This document shows, one piece after another, positions 17,279 through 27,348 of a stretch of 64,000 nucleotides of DNA. The stretch covers positions 350,182-414,181 of the forward strand of contig NZ_RZNY01000003.1 of the NCBI RefSeq assembly GCF_003994475.1, read 5' to 3'. The notes beneath the pieces were generated by a model. That model worked only from the letters and a program-made list of their open reading frames with translations. It searched no databases and was not told where the DNA came from. The position numbers and the translations under genes were made by a program. The stretch's first letter is position 1, and each line of letters starts with the position of its first letter. This DNA is from Paenibacillus anaericanus. GTDB taxonomy: Bacteria; Bacillota; Bacilli; Paenibacillales; Paenibacillaceae.

Positions 17279-18544
17279 TTATTTCAATATGGGCACTTCC
17301 CGATGCACGATGCCACCCAGACATTGGAACATCAATTCAATCCGGTCATATCCGCGGTCAATATGATGAACCTGTTCAACAATCGTTCTTCCCTGTGCGG
17401 CCAATCCAGCAATAACAAGTGCAGCCCCTGCTCTCAGATCAGTCGCTTCCACCGTTGCCCCGTATAACCTAGGCACACCGCGAATGAACGCCGAATTCAA
17501 GTCCACAGAAATGTCAGCACCCATACGAACTAATTCGTCCACATGCTTGAATCTGCCTTCAAATACTGTCTCCTTCATCAGACTAAATCCGTCAGCCAGA
17601 GACAGGAGTACCATGACCTGAGATTGCAAATCGGTAGGAAAAGAAGGATAGGGTGAGGTCACAATAGCCTCTACCGCCTTCGGTCGTCCAACGCTACTTA
17701 CAGTTATTATATCATTACATGCCCTGATTTGAACACCGACGCGCCGTAGTACATGAAGCAGCGAGATCAAATGCGAGGGATTACAATGGGATAGCGTGAC
17801 TGTTCCTCTAGTAGCAGCTGCTGCGATTAACGCAGTTCCGGCCACAATTCGATCGGGAATGATTTCGTATTGACAAGAATATAATCGCTTAACTCCCCGG
17901 ATCGTAATCGTGTCCGTTCCTCCACCCATGATGCTGGCACCCATAGAATTCAAAAAGTTTTGCAAGTCCTGAATTTCTGGTTCACGAGCAGCATTGGTAA
18001 TTACAGTGTTCCCTTCAGCTAGTGCCGCTGCCATCATAATGTTCTCAGTGGCCCCTACACTTGGGTAATCCAAATGAATGTCGCTACCTATCAGTTTGCT
18101 AGCTCTACACCAGATTTGATCATTTCTCTCTTCAACACTCGCACCTAACGCCTGTAACCCTCTTAAATGTAGATCAATCTTTCGTTCTCCAATTGCACAG
18201 CCACCCGGTTGGTAGATGCACACCTCACCGAACTTGGCCAGTAGAGGTCCCATAAGAAAGATGGATGATCGCATTTGTTTCATCAAATCTTCCGGCACAT
18301 GATAGGAATCGGTGGAGCCCGCATCAATTATCACCGTATCGCCATTGTGTGACGCTTTGCAGCCCAAGCGGCTCAGTATGCCCAGCATAACTTCAATATC
18401 CAGCAGACGTGGAACATTTCTAAGCTCCACATTGCCTTCGGACAGCAAGCTGGCTGCTAGAATCGGCAGTGCGGCATTTTTCGCTCCATGGATACGAATG
18501 GATCCTGATAGGGGTCTCCCACCTTCAATCACCAATTTGTCCAA
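17279..18544 (-). CDS. murA: UDP-GlcNAc 1-carboxyvinyltransferase MurA
   Basis: First committed step of peptidoglycan synthesis: transfers enolpyruvate from PEP to UDP-GlcNAc; the fosfomycin target. The active-site cysteine is in QPGGCAIGERKIDLHL near residue 118. The N-terminus KLVIEGGRPLSGSIRIHGAKNAALP is typical. I start at TTG 18544 because GGAGGTG lies six bases before it and this gives the usual 421 aa; the longer frame adds 51 residues that overlap murB. In B. subtilis murA lies elsewhere, so its place between murB and ftsQ is a lineage feature. Confidence 0.97.
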   Translation of the reverse strand: MDKLVIEGGRPLSGSIRIHGAKNAALPILAASLLSEGNVELRNVPRLLDIEVMLGILSRLGCKASHNGDTVIIDAGSTDSYHVPEDLMKQMRSSIFLMGPLLAKFGEVCIYQPGGCAIGERKIDLHLRGLQALGASVEERNDQIWCRASKLIGSDIHLDYPSVGATENIMMAAALAEGNTVITNAAREPEIQDLQNFLNSMGASIMGGGTDTITIRGVKRLYSCQYEIIPDRIVAGTALIAAAATRGTVTLSHCNPSHLISLLHVLRRVGVQIRACNDIITVSSVGRPKAVEAIVTSPYPSFPTDLQSQVMVLLSLADGFSLMKETVFEGRFKHVDELVRMGADISVDLNSAFIRGVPRLYGATVEATDLRAGAALVIAGLAAQGRTIVEQVHHIDRGYDRIELMFQCLGGIVHREVPILK

Positions 18545-18560
18545 TGTATCACCTCCGAGT

Positions 18561-19466
18561 TTACCGTTCACCCACGAAGAAGACCTCCGGCACCAGTGCA
18601 ATTTGAAACTTCGAAGCGATGGTGTCCTTGATTTGCTCCATGAGCGTAAGAACGTCCTCTGCTGTCGCTTGCCCAGTATTGACGATGAAATTAGCATGCA
18701 AATTGGAGACTTCAGCTCCGCCGATTCTATGACCTTTAAGACCGGCCGCCTCGATCAGTCTTGCTGCATGATCTCCTTGCGGATTACGGAAGACGCTTCC
18801 AGCGCAAGGTTGCTTCAAAGGCTGCGTCTTACGACGTCTATCCTTGAACGCTGCCATAGCTGCCCCAATCTCTAGTCTCTCTCCTTTGTCGAGTGAGAAT
18901 GAAGCCCTTGTCACAATGCAACGCCTTTCGTGCAGGATAGAATGACGATAAGAAAAGTCCATATCCTCCGCAGTATAAGTTGCCAATTCACCGTTCTCCA
19001 GAACAATTTCAGCGGATTTGAATATACGTGACACATCGGACCCATGAGCTCCAGCATTCATATATACGGCACCACCGACGGTGCCAGGAATACCTCCGGC
19101 ATACTCCAGACCAGTCAATCCTTGTTTTCCCGCCATAATACTTAACCTGACAAATGAAGCACCACCACCAGCCACGACTTCGTTATCGGAGAATCGAATT
19201 TCTTCCAATTCTCCACTCAGTCTTATCACAGCTCCGCGGACTCCCTTATCAGATACAAGCATATTTGAGCCTTTTCCGACGATCAACCAAGGAATCTGCC
19301 CTTCATAGAGCTGAGTAATAAGACACGCTAGCTGTTGGTTGTTCTCGGGAACGATCATAGCGTCAGCGGGGCCACCTATTTTCCAAGTTGTATACTTAGA
19401 CATAGGCTCGTTTGGTATTACAGTCCCCACTTCTTGCTCTGATAATTTCGATATCCACTGCTGCAT
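18561..19466 (-). CDS. murB: UDP-N-acetylenolpyruvoylglucosamine reductase MurB
   Basis: FAD-dependent reduction of the MurA product to UDP-MurNAc. It has 301 aa. The FAD-binding domain starts at TTWKIGGPADAMIVP; GKGSNMLVSDKGVRGAVI and GLEYAGGIPGTVGGAVYMNAGAHG follow. The proton-donor serine is in CAGSVFRNP, and the C-terminal glutamate is in the LVPEVFFVGER ending. AAGGAGG precedes the ATG. A 238-base gap without a convincing gene separates it from murG. Confidence 0.97.
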   Translation of the reverse strand: MQQWISKLSEQEVGTVIPNEPMSKYTTWKIGGPADAMIVPENNQQLACLITQLYEGQIPWLIVGKGSNMLVSDKGVRGAVIRLSGELEEIRFSDNEVVAGGGASFVRLSIMAGKQGLTGLEYAGGIPGTVGGAVYMNAGAHGSDVSRIFKSAEIVLENGELATYTAEDMDFSYRHSILHERRCIVTRASFSLDKGERLEIGAAMAAFKDRRRKTQPLKQPCAGSVFRNPQGDHAARLIEAAGLKGHRIGGAEVSNLHANFIVNTGQATAEDVLTLMEQIKDTIASKFQIALVPEVFFVGER

Positions 19467-19704
19467 CGCAATATTCCTCCTTGACTAAAGTGCCGGGAAA
19501 ATCTCTTTGGCATAGCACCCTCTTAATTCCAGTTATACTTGAAATTCCGCCAGGCGTCCGGGTCCACGGAGAGAGGTGTGAAGGAGCAGAACCTTCTTCT
19601 TCATCCCCGTATGGATTGTCACGATTTATAGAGTATCTTATGCCCTCCTCACGGAGAGTGTGACAGTCGCCCATTGCGCACTTCACGTTCTAGCGATGCA
19701 TGAA

Positions 19705-20808
19705 TTATTTTATTAGCCTACCTATCTCTTCAACAATCAAACGAGCCGATTCCGGCTTACCTAGCCGTTTTGAAGCAGCCGACATAGAACTATGCATCGA
19801 CGGGTTCTTCATAGTTCGCTCGATGGAAGCAAATAAGGTCTTTCCTGATAAAGCTGGTTCCAGAATAACTTCGGCCGCACCAGACTTCTCCAGTGTTCTC
19901 GCATTTTTCTCCTGATGATTATTAGTCACATTCGGTGACGGTATCAGAATCGAGGGAATTCCGAGCGAGTTGATTTCAGCTAGAAAAGACGCACCGGCAC
20001 GATTTACAATAAGCGAGGTACATGCCAGTACCTCCGGCATATTGTGCACATAGGGTAGCACCTGTAGATTATCAGGCAATTGTCCCAGTTCAGAAGTAAT
20101 TGCCTCTAATGTAGGTTTATAATAATTGTCACCTGTTACATATACAAAACGAATATGCTCCATCGACTTCACAAACGGAGCCATCGCAATCATAGCGTCG
20201 TTAATCGCCCTCGCTCCACGGCTACCGCCAACCACCAATACTACAGAACTGCCATTGGGCAAGCCTAGAGAGGCAAAGCCTTTATTCTTATCTGCCTCAT
20301 GAACCGTTGTTGCCCGAGGATTTCCGGTATAAATAACTTTCTTTGCGCCAGAGAAAGACGCACTCGAGTCCTCAAAGCTCACGGCAACCGTAGATACATA
20401 TTTACTTAAGAAACGATTGGTTAACCCCGGAACTGCATTCTGCTCGTGTATAATACTCGGAATTCCAAGCTTCGCCGCTGCATAAACAACCGGTCCACAT
20501 ACATATCCACCTGTACCGATTACCACATCCGGCTTGAATTGACGCAGTAACTTTTTGGAAGTTGATACGCCTCTGAGGAACCTAACAACCGTTTTAATAT
20601 TTTCTAATGACAGCTTCCTACGGAAGCCGGAAATGTCGATCGCTTCAAATGGAATATTTTCTTTAGGCACCAAAGTGCTCTCTAATCCTTTTTGCCCACC
20701 GATATATAAAAACTCAGCATCGGGATATTCAGCAGCACATTGACTGGCAACAGCTAGTGCGGGATAAATATGTCCTCCCGTTCCGCCGCCGCTTAGTACT
20801 ACGCGCAT
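19705..20808 (-). CDS. murG: UDP-GlcNAc:lipid I N-acetylglucosaminyltransferase MurG
   Basis: Makes lipid II on the inner face of the membrane. It has 367 aa. The GT-B fold has the N-terminal loop SGGGTGGHIYPALA, the second G-loop VVGGSRGARAIND and the donor-site region RAGASFLAEINSLGIPSILIPSPN. I start at ATG 20808, with GAGGTG six bases upstream over the stop codon of the SEDS gene; the three-codon longer GTG start lacks spacing. It is translationally coupled to that gene. Confidence 0.97.
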   Translation of the reverse strand: MRVVLSGGGTGGHIYPALAVASQCAAEYPDAEFLYIGGQKGLESTLVPKENIPFEAIDISGFRRKLSLENIKTVVRFLRGVSTSKKLLRQFKPDVVIGTGGYVCGPVVYAAAKLGIPSIIHEQNAVPGLTNRFLSKYVSTVAVSFEDSSASFSGAKKVIYTGNPRATTVHEADKNKGFASLGLPNGSSVVLVVGGSRGARAINDAMIAMAPFVKSMEHIRFVYVTGDNYYKPTLEAITSELGQLPDNLQVLPYVHNMPEVLACTSLIVNRAGASFLAEINSLGIPSILIPSPNVTNNHQEKNARTLEKSGAAEVILEPALSGKTLFASIERTMKNPSMHSSMSAASKRLGKPESARLIVEEIGRLIK

Positions 20809-20813
20809 AGTCC

Positions 20814-21911
20814 TCACCTCGCATAACGGGATAAATTTAATAGAATGCCAAATGCTGTAAGCATTAGCGTTAACGATGAACCACCGTAACTGATCAGCGG
20901 TAGAGTAATCCCTGTGACAGGCATCAAACCGATGACAACACCGATATTAATAACAACCTGCACAGCTACCATTCCAACGATTCCGACGGCAAGTAAACTC
21001 CCAAAAGTATCATCTATAGTCATGGCAACTCTCATACCACGCCACACCAAAATCAAAAATAATAAGAGGACAAGCATGCCTCCAATAAATCCTAGTTCTT
21101 CAGCTAAAATCGAAAAAATAAAGTCAGTCTGGGGTTCAGGTACATAGCTGTATTTTTGACGACTCATTCCAAGCCCTAAACCTGCCAGTCCCCCTGGCCC
21201 AATGGCGTATAACGATTGAATAATTTGATATCCTGCTCCTAGTGGATCTGACCAAGGATCAAGAAACGCCGTAATCCGTTGAAGTCGATATGGAGCGGCT
21301 AAAATCAAACCTATGAATCCTAAGACACCTATCGATGCAAGTCCCGCCAAATGCTTAATTTTTGCACCGGCAGTGAAAACGATCAATAATGACGCTCCCA
21401 TCATGACCGTTCCTGTCCCTAAATCCGGTTGGAGCATGATCAAACCGAATGCAGACCCCATGAGAGCGAGCGGAGGTAACAGGCCCTTGTTAAAAGAGGT
21501 AATTCTATAATCCTCTTTTCCTAACCAATACGAGAGAAACAAAATCATCCCAAGCTTCATGAACTCAGATGGTTGAATACCAAAAGAACTGATCCCAATC
21601 CAACTTCTTGCACCACCACGCACAACACCGACACCTGGAATTAGCACCAGTATAAGCATGCCGAAACAGATAATGAGTATGATCTTAGCATACTTTCGCA
21701 CGATTCGATAATCCAAGTTCATCATGAAGAACATAGCAACCAAACCAAGTGTAGCGAATAATAGCTGACGCTTCACAAAATAAAAGGAATCGCCATAATC
21801 GTGAAAAGCGAGTACAGAACCCGCGCTATAGACCATTACAATTCCAATGGCCAGCAGTCCTAGAATGCTGGCCAACAACCAAAAATCCGGTGCCGTACGG
21901 CTCTTTCCCAT
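20814..21911 (-). CDS. spoVE: SEDS peptidoglycan polymerase, SpoVE/FtsW type
   Basis: Polytopic glycosyltransferase that polymerises lipid II with a class B PBP. It has 365 aa with about ten membrane segments. Family motifs GIQPSEFMKLGMI, GPGGLAGLGLGMSRQKYSYVPEPQTDFIF and TGITLPLISYGGSS are all present. It lies between murD and murG, the position of spoVE in B. subtilis, and shares the cluster with spoVD and pbpB. Whether it serves division (FtsW), spore cortex (SpoVE) or both cannot be decided here. Start ATG 21911 fits AGAGGTGG eight bases upstream. Confidence 0.93.
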   Translation of the reverse strand: MGKSRTAPDFWLLASILGLLAIGIVMVYSAGSVLAFHDYGDSFYFVKRQLLFATLGLVAMFFMMNLDYRIVRKYAKIILIICFGMLILVLIPGVGVVRGGARSWIGISSFGIQPSEFMKLGMILFLSYWLGKEDYRITSFNKGLLPPLALMGSAFGLIMLQPDLGTGTVMMGASLLIVFTAGAKIKHLAGLASIGVLGFIGLILAAPYRLQRITAFLDPWSDPLGAGYQIIQSLYAIGPGGLAGLGLGMSRQKYSYVPEPQTDFIFSILAEELGFIGGMLVLLLFLILVWRGMRVAMTIDDTFGSLLAVGIVGMVAVQVVINIGVVIGLMPVTGITLPLISYGGSSLTLMLTAFGILLNLSRYAR

Positions 21912-21961
21912 CGTGGAAGCCACCTCTTAACCAGGAAGTAGGGGCTTATCCACCCCCCTAC

Positions 21962-23386
21962 TTAAAGGGTATGCACCACCTCTTTAAAAATGCGTCCACG
22001 CTCTTCATAAGAAGCAAACATATCCCAACTAGCACACGCCGGAGAGAGCAATACAACATCTCCAGCCTTCGCCAATCTAGCAGCTTCTATTATTGCGGAG
22101 CGCAGACTTTCGGCAGCGTTATCTCTAGTATCGACAAGCTTAATGTCGGTTAATCCGGCAAGAGTCGCGACATGCCCGATTTTCTCCTTCGTCTCGCCAA
22201 TCGCTACAACAGCCTTAACTCTGTCTTTAAACACAGGCAGCAACTCCATATAATCCGATCCCCGGTCCAGTCCTCCGGCAATAAGAACAATAGGAGCGCT
22301 TATAGCGCCTAATGCCATCGTTGTTGCCTTGGAATTAGTCGCTTTGGAATTATTATAGTAAGTTACACCTTCCTTAACATCCACATATTCCAGTCGATGC
22401 TCTACACCGCGAAAACTCCGCAACGGCTCCGCTAGAGCCTCTGGGGCTGCCCCTGCGGCAAGCGACACTGCAATCGCGGCAAGAGCGTTCTCAAGGTTGA
22501 AACGGCCAGGAAGAGCGATCTCATCCACCTCTACAATGGTATGTAGTTGACCCAGTGCATTTCTATAGACTAAAGTACGCTTCAGGCCATCTTCCACATC
22601 AGGTATAAACGAAGGTTGAACAAATACCCCTTCAGACTGTAATTCCTCTGTCATAGAGAAAGGCATTAGTCTAGCTTTAATATAGGGAACCAACTGTCTA
22701 CAAACAGGGTCGTCCCAGTTGATCACAGCTGTGTCACTCTCACTTTGACAAGCAAACAGCTTGGCTTTGGAGGAGATATAATCCTCCAACGTGCCGTGAT
22801 AATCAAGATGTGTCTCCGCAATATTCAGCAGGCAACTGATCTTCGGTGAGAATTCCTGAGTCCCTTTTAACTGAAAGCTGCTCAGTTCAACTACCATCCA
22901 ATTGTGCGGCTCGGCATGTTCGGCAGCTTCACATAATGGTGTTCCGATGTTCCCCGCTACAATAGGGTTAAGTCCCGCAGCTTCAAATATCTTTCCGACC
23001 CATGTCGTCGTTGTTGTCTTCCCATTAGAACCCGTTATACCAATGATTGGAGCACGGCACAAGTGATAAGCCACTTCAACTTCTGTCACTATTTCGATGC
23101 CAAGTTCCAATGCTTTAGCCACAGGAGGCGCACTATAAGGAATACCTGGGTTTTTGACTACAAGCTGTACTTCAGGATGAATTAGTCCCTCCGGATGACC
23201 TCCGCAAACTACAGAAATTCCCAAAGCCTCAAGTTCAGAAGCTTCGGGACATTGTTGTCTTTCTTTTCTATCATTTACCGTAACGATCGCACCATGCCGA
23301 TGAAGGGTTTTGGCGACTTGCACTCCACTCTTAGCGAGACCGAGGACAACTACTTGTTGCCCCCGGTATTCTTCTGGATGATTCAT
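21962..23386 (-). CDS. murD: UDP-MurNAc-L-Ala:D-Glu ligase MurD
   Basis: ATP-dependent addition of D-glutamate in the cytoplasm. It has 474 aa. The Rossmann-like N-domain starts VVVLGLAKSGVQVAKTL. The ATP loop is [14 protein letters not shown], and the central NIAETHLDYHGTLEDYISSKAKLF holds the carbamylated-lysine region. The C-domain has GGLDRGSDY and LLSPACASWDMF. I start at ATG 23386, with AAGGGG eight bases upstream and two bases after the mraY stop; the longer frame adds 30 unrelated residues overlapping mraY. Confidence 0.97.
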   Translation of the reverse strand: MNHPEEYRGQQVVVLGLAKSGVQVAKTLHRHGAIVTVNDRKERQQCPEASELEALGISVVCGGHPEGLIHPEVQLVVKNPGIPYSAPPVAKALELGIEIVTEVEVAYHLCRAPIIGITGSNGKTTTTTWVGKIFEAAGLNPIVAGNIGTPLCEAAEHAEPHNWMVVELSSFQLKGTQEFSPKISCLLNIAETHLDYHGTLEDYISSKAKLFACQSESDTAVINWDDPVCRQLVPYIKARLMPFSMTEELQSEGVFVQPSFIPDVEDGLKRTLVYRNALGQLHTIVEVDEIALPGRFNLENALAAIAVSLAAGAAPEALAEPLRSFRGVEHRLEYVDVKEGVTYYNNSKATNSKATTMALGAISAPIVLIAGGLDRGSDYMELLPVFKDRVKAVVAIGETKEKIGHVATLAGLTDIKLVDTRDNAAESLRSAIIEAARLAKAGDVVLLSPACASWDMFASYEERGRIFKEVVHTL

Positions 23387-23388
23387 CA

Positions 23389-24354
23389 CTACAACCCCTT
23401 GTTCAAATAAAGTCCAACTACCGCTAGTATGAGACCAACGGTCCAAAAAGTAACTACAACTCTCCATTCCGACCACCCTGATAGCTCAAAGTGATGGTGG
23501 ATAGGACTCATCTTAAATACTCGCTTACCTCGCGTCTTAAAGGAAACTACTTGAATCACCACGGACAACATCTCGATTACAAAGATACCACCGATCACAA
23601 GAAACAGGAGTTCACTCTTCGTAATAATGGCTATCGCTGATATAGCACCACCGATACCCAATGAGCCCGTATCACCCATAAACACTTTCGCAGGATGCGC
23701 ATTAAAGACAAGAAATCCTAGCACTGCTCCAATCATCGCTGCAGCGGAGACTGCTGCTGGGATCGATGTAGCCTGCATAGCAATAACTGCGTATGCTCCA
23801 AATGCAATCGCACTAACACCGGACAACAGTCCATCTAGACCATCGGTGAAATTAACCGCATTGGTTACTGCTAACATCATTAGTACAATAAAAGGATAGT
23901 AGAACCAACCGCCCCAATCAAAGGATACCCCAGTTCCCGGAATACCGATTGCGGTGCTATGTCCTTCTGAAATTAGAAGTGCAACGATGATACCGGCAAA
24001 AAGAAGCTGTCCGAACAATTTCTGCTTGGGCGTTAGTCCCAAGGAACGTTTGAATATGATCTTGATGTAATCATCTAAGAAGCCAACAAGCCCAAATCCA
24101 AGCGTGGCCACAAGCAAAATATAAAAGTCTGTATTAACGACAGAAAATTTCAAGAAAGCCAAAGTAAACGCCAAAATAATGATAATACCACCCATTGTTG
24201 GCGTTCCCGACTTCTTCTGATGAGATTCCGGTCCCTCGCCCCGTATCTGTTGTCCAAATTTCATTCTTCGTAGCAACGGAATAACAAGTGGAGCCGCAAT
24301 AACCGCCAGAATAAATGAAACGCCGATCGTTATTAGTATAAGTCCAAAATCCAT
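23389..24354 (-). CDS. mraY: Phospho-MurNAc-pentapeptide translocase MraY
   Basis: Integral membrane enzyme that moves phospho-MurNAc-pentapeptide to undecaprenyl phosphate to make lipid I. It has 321 aa and about ten membrane helices. Catalytic motifs visible are [18 protein letters not shown] and the HHHFE loop ([12 protein letters not shown]). AAGGGGG precedes the ATG. The genes murF upstream and murD downstream supply and extend the same pathway. Confidence 0.98.
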   Translation of the reverse strand: MDFGLILITIGVSFILAVIAAPLVIPLLRRMKFGQQIRGEGPESHQKKSGTPTMGGIIIILAFTLAFLKFSVVNTDFYILLVATLGFGLVGFLDDYIKIIFKRSLGLTPKQKLFGQLLFAGIIVALLISEGHSTAIGIPGTGVSFDWGGWFYYPFIVLMMLAVTNAVNFTDGLDGLLSGVSAIAFGAYAVIAMQATSIPAAVSAAAMIGAVLGFLVFNAHPAKVFMGDTGSLGIGGAISAIAIITKSELLFLVIGGIFVIEMLSVVIQVVSFKTRGKRVFKMSPIHHHFELSGWSEWRVVVTFWTVGLILAVVGLYLNKGL

Positions 24355-24377
24355 GGGATTACCCCCTTTCGCCGGTA

Positions 24378-25778
24378 TTATTGTTGTAGATTAAAGTCTT
24401 TGACTGCATCAACGACTTCCTCCAGTTTCATTCCTCGTGACGCCTTAACAAGCAAGGCATCCTTCGGATGTAACATCGATTTCAACTTATCAATAAGCTC
24501 GATTTTATCAGTATATGCATGAATGTTGTTCGTGTCCAAATTTTCAGCAGCCGCTTCCGCTATAAACCCTGCCAAAGGACCGTAAGTGAATAATTGGTCC
24601 ACCTTATCCACCGTTAGAAACTTGCCTATTTCCTTATGATAATCCTGCTCCAACTCTCCTAGCTCTAGCATATCACCGAGAATCAGAAACTTCCGTCGAT
24701 ATCCTTTCAGCTTCTCCATCACGCTGATTGCCGCTTTCATCGAGGTAGGGCTAGCATTGTATGCATCATTAAGAATCGTAATTCCGCTGATCCCGCTGAC
24801 AATCTCAATTCTCATTCCTGTAAGTTCAACATGCTGTAGGCCTTCTCGGATCGCTTCCTCTGAAACGCCATAATGCCTAGCCACCGTCAGGGCAGCCAAG
24901 CAGTTTACAACATTATGTTCTCCAAGTAGTGGGAGTTGCAATGGCGTGCCCCCCTCTTTGCTCGAAGTAAACACGGTGCTCCCCTCCAAAAACATCATTC
25001 CACTTGGATAATCATCATTGGTTGCTTGTAATCCAAAGGTAGCCGTATTGAACTCCGTTGGTTTTATTGTAGCAGGGTCTTGTAGCGTCTTCGTTATCAA
25101 AGGTTCGTCTCCATTATAGACTAAGAGACCACCAGGTTTTAGTCCCGCTAAGATTTCCAGCTTGGCCCGAGCAATTTCTAATCTCGAACCGAGCTGCAAA
25201 AGATGAGACTCACCAATATTCGTTATAATAGCAGTCTCTGGTTCTGCAAGCATCGACAGCATTTCAATCTCTCCGCGCCCACTCATTCCCATTTCTAATA
25301 CTACAATATCAGTATCTTCCGGCATCGCCAGAATAGTCAGTGGTAGTCCAATATGATTGTTAAAATTACCCTTCGTTTTATGCACTTTGTAGGTTGCCCT
25401 TAACAATGAGAAAACGAGGTCTTTAGTCGTCGTCTTACCATTGCTTCCTGTAATTCCAATCACTTTCGCTTTACATTCGAGTAGGTAATTCTTCGCGAGA
25501 AGTTGTAATGCTTGGAGCGTATCATCTACAACTACTGCTGGCCCAGGCGGTTGGCCATTGCTCTTTGACCACAGTAATGCTCCAGCACCAGCCTTTAAAG
25601 TATCACCGGCAAAGACATGGCCGTCAAACCGTTCTCCCCGTATAGGGACAAACAGACATCCGGCCGAAATACTACGGGAGTCAGTAGCGACTCCCTTTAT
25701 GAATATGTCGGAATCGCCGACATTTGCGACATGTCCGCCGCACAACGCGGCAATTTCCGCTAAGCTTCTATTTATCAC
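24378..25778 (-). CDS. murF: UDP-MurNAc-tripeptide:D-Ala-D-Ala ligase MurF
   Basis: Adds D-Ala-D-Ala to complete the pentapeptide precursor. It has 466 aa. The N-domain has the MurE/F uridine pocket [20 protein letters not shown]. The ATP loop is [14 protein letters not shown], and [14 protein letters not shown] and [17 protein letters not shown] are family motifs. The start GTG overlaps the murE stop (GTGA), with AAGGGG upstream. In B. subtilis murF is next to ddl elsewhere in the genome; here it lies within the dcw cluster, as in many other bacteria. Confidence 0.96.
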   Translation of the reverse strand: MINRSLAEIAALCGGHVANVGDSDIFIKGVATDSRSISAGCLFVPIRGERFDGHVFAGDTLKAGAGALLWSKSNGQPPGPAVVVDDTLQALQLLAKNYLLECKAKVIGITGSNGKTTTKDLVFSLLRATYKVHKTKGNFNNHIGLPLTILAMPEDTDIVVLEMGMSGRGEIEMLSMLAEPETAIITNIGESHLLQLGSRLEIARAKLEILAGLKPGGLLVYNGDEPLITKTLQDPATIKPTEFNTATFGLQATNDDYPSGMMFLEGSTVFTSSKEGGTPLQLPLLGEHNVVNCLAALTVARHYGVSEEAIREGLQHVELTGMRIEIVSGISGITILNDAYNASPTSMKAAISVMEKLKGYRRKFLILGDMLELGELEQDYHKEIGKFLTVDKVDQLFTYGPLAGFIAEAAAENLDTNNIHAYTDKIELIDKLKSMLHPKDALLVKASRGMKLEEVVDAVKDFNLQQ

Positions 25779-27265
25779 TTTGCCAAACCCCTTATCGCTT
25801 CTTTTGCAACGACACGATCATCAAAATCGTGCACCGCAGTTCCGATCAATTGATAGGTCTCATGACCTTTCCCCGCAATCAATACTACATCTTCATGGCT
25901 TGCCATTTCAATAGCCTTTTGAATAGCTTCCCGCCGATCAATAATAAGTTCATATTGTTCTGAGCTTACATTTGCTTCTTCCAGTCCAACCTTGATGTCC
26001 TTTAGAATCAACTCTGGATCTTCAGTACGGGGGTTATCAGATGTCACAATGACATGGTCTGCATACTGAGCAGCAATTCTCCCCATAATCGGCCGCTTCG
26101 TACGATCTCGATCCCCTCCACAACCAAAGACACAAATCACGCGGCCTTTAGCAAACTCATTCACTGTCTTTAGTACATTCTCCAACCCATCAGGACTGTG
26201 TGCATAATCAACAATCACTGCGAAATCCTGACCTTCTTCTACTGCTTCTACCCGGCCTTCTACACCAGGAATGGATTCCAGACTCGCCTTGATATCTTCA
26301 AGTGCAATACCCTCAAGTAGGGTTGCTGCAATAGCTGCCAGTGCATTATATACATTAAACTTACCAACCATACGAAGAGAAATATCCGTACTTCCGTAAG
26401 GAGAATCCACATGAAAAAAGGTCCCTTTAGAGGTTACTGCAATGTTCGAAGCGGAAACATCCGCCTTATTATCCACGCCATAAGTAAAAATCTCTGCCGC
26501 TGTCTGTTTGGCATAATATGCGGAAGCTTCATCGTCCACATTTAATACCGCATAGCTTCGCGATTCAGGGTCCGCTGCATAAGTGTTGCCTAGGCGAGAA
26601 AAGAACAGACCTTTTACAGCACGATATTCATCCATCGTCTTATGATAATCCAAATGATCTTGAGTTAAGTTTGTAAATACTGCGGTACGAAAATTTGTTC
26701 CTTTTACTCGTCCTTGTTCAAGCGCATGCGAAGATACTTCCATAGCACAATACTGAGTTTGTGCCTGAACCATCTCATGTAAATAGCGCTGTAAATCAAG
26801 CGACTCTGGTGTCGTTCCAGACATAGGAAAAGTTTGTCCGTTATATCTCCGCTCGATTGTACCGATCAACCCCGTATTTTTACCCTGCTCCTGCAGAATG
26901 CGTTCAATCAAATAAGTAGTTGTCGTCTTTCCATTGGTTCCGGTCACTCCAATTACCTTCAATTGAGAGCTTGGTGTTTGGAAGAACACATTGCCTAGTA
27001 CCGCCATAGCTAGCCGGCTATCTTTCACTTTAAGCTGAGGAAGCGATACATCTTCCAGCCATCTCTCCACTACTAGTGCGGAAGCACCCTGCTCAGCAGC
27101 CCGCTGTGCATAATCGTGACCATCAACTGTATGTCCCGGCAGGCAAAGAAACAAATCGCCCGGCTGAACTTTACGCGAATCAATTACGATTCCATTGCAG
27201 TTCGTCTCACCGTCTCCCTGTATTTGGGAAGCTATTAAGTAAGTTGATAAATCTTTTAGCAGCAT
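25775..27265 (-). CDS. murE: UDP-MurNAc-dipeptide:meso-DAP ligase MurE
   Basis: Adds the third stem-peptide residue. It has 496 aa. The motifs GIVIDSRKVQPGDLFLCLPG, ATP loop GVTGTNGKTTTTYLIE and NLTQDHLDYHKTMDEYR are present. The C-domain sequence VTSDNPRTEDP contains the DNPR signature that marks meso-diaminopimelate rather than lysine specificity. This agrees with the wall chemistry usual in Paenibacillaceae. It is coupled to murF by a four-base overlap. Confidence 0.97.
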   Translation of the reverse strand: MLLKDLSTYLIASQIQGDGETNCNGIVIDSRKVQPGDLFLCLPGHTVDGHDYAQRAAEQGASALVVERWLEDVSLPQLKVKDSRLAMAVLGNVFFQTPSSQLKVIGVTGTNGKTTTTYLIERILQEQGKNTGLIGTIERRYNGQTFPMSGTTPESLDLQRYLHEMVQAQTQYCAMEVSSHALEQGRVKGTNFRTAVFTNLTQDHLDYHKTMDEYRAVKGLFFSRLGNTYAADPESRSYAVLNVDDEASAYYAKQTAAEIFTYGVDNKADVSASNIAVTSKGTFFHVDSPYGSTDISLRMVGKFNVYNALAAIAATLLEGIALEDIKASLESIPGVEGRVEAVEEGQDFAVIVDYAHSPDGLENVLKTVNEFAKGRVICVFGCGGDRDRTKRPIMGRIAAQYADHVIVTSDNPRTEDPELILKDIKVGLEEANVSSEQYELIIDRREAIQKAIEMASHEDVVLIAGKGHETYQLIGTAVHDFDDRVVAKEAIRGLAK

Positions 27266-27348
27266 AGATTACCCCTCCGTCAAATCCTTCAATTTCTGAA
27301 AAATACTCTTATATATATTATCACCAAAAAGCTGAAATTTCAGGATTT

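Noticed and set aside
17279..18697. MurA with a 51-residue N-terminal extension
   Set aside because: The extension is read inside murB and has no homology; a perfect GGAGGTG supports TTG 18544.
19396..19686. 96-codon minus-strand frame across the murB start and the murB-murG gap
   Set aside because: It overlaps the well-supported murB start in another frame, has no Shine-Dalgarno and no family resemblance.
21962..23476. MurD with a 30-residue N-terminal extension
   Set aside because: The added part overlaps the mraY 3' end out of frame; AAGGGG is spaced for ATG 23386.
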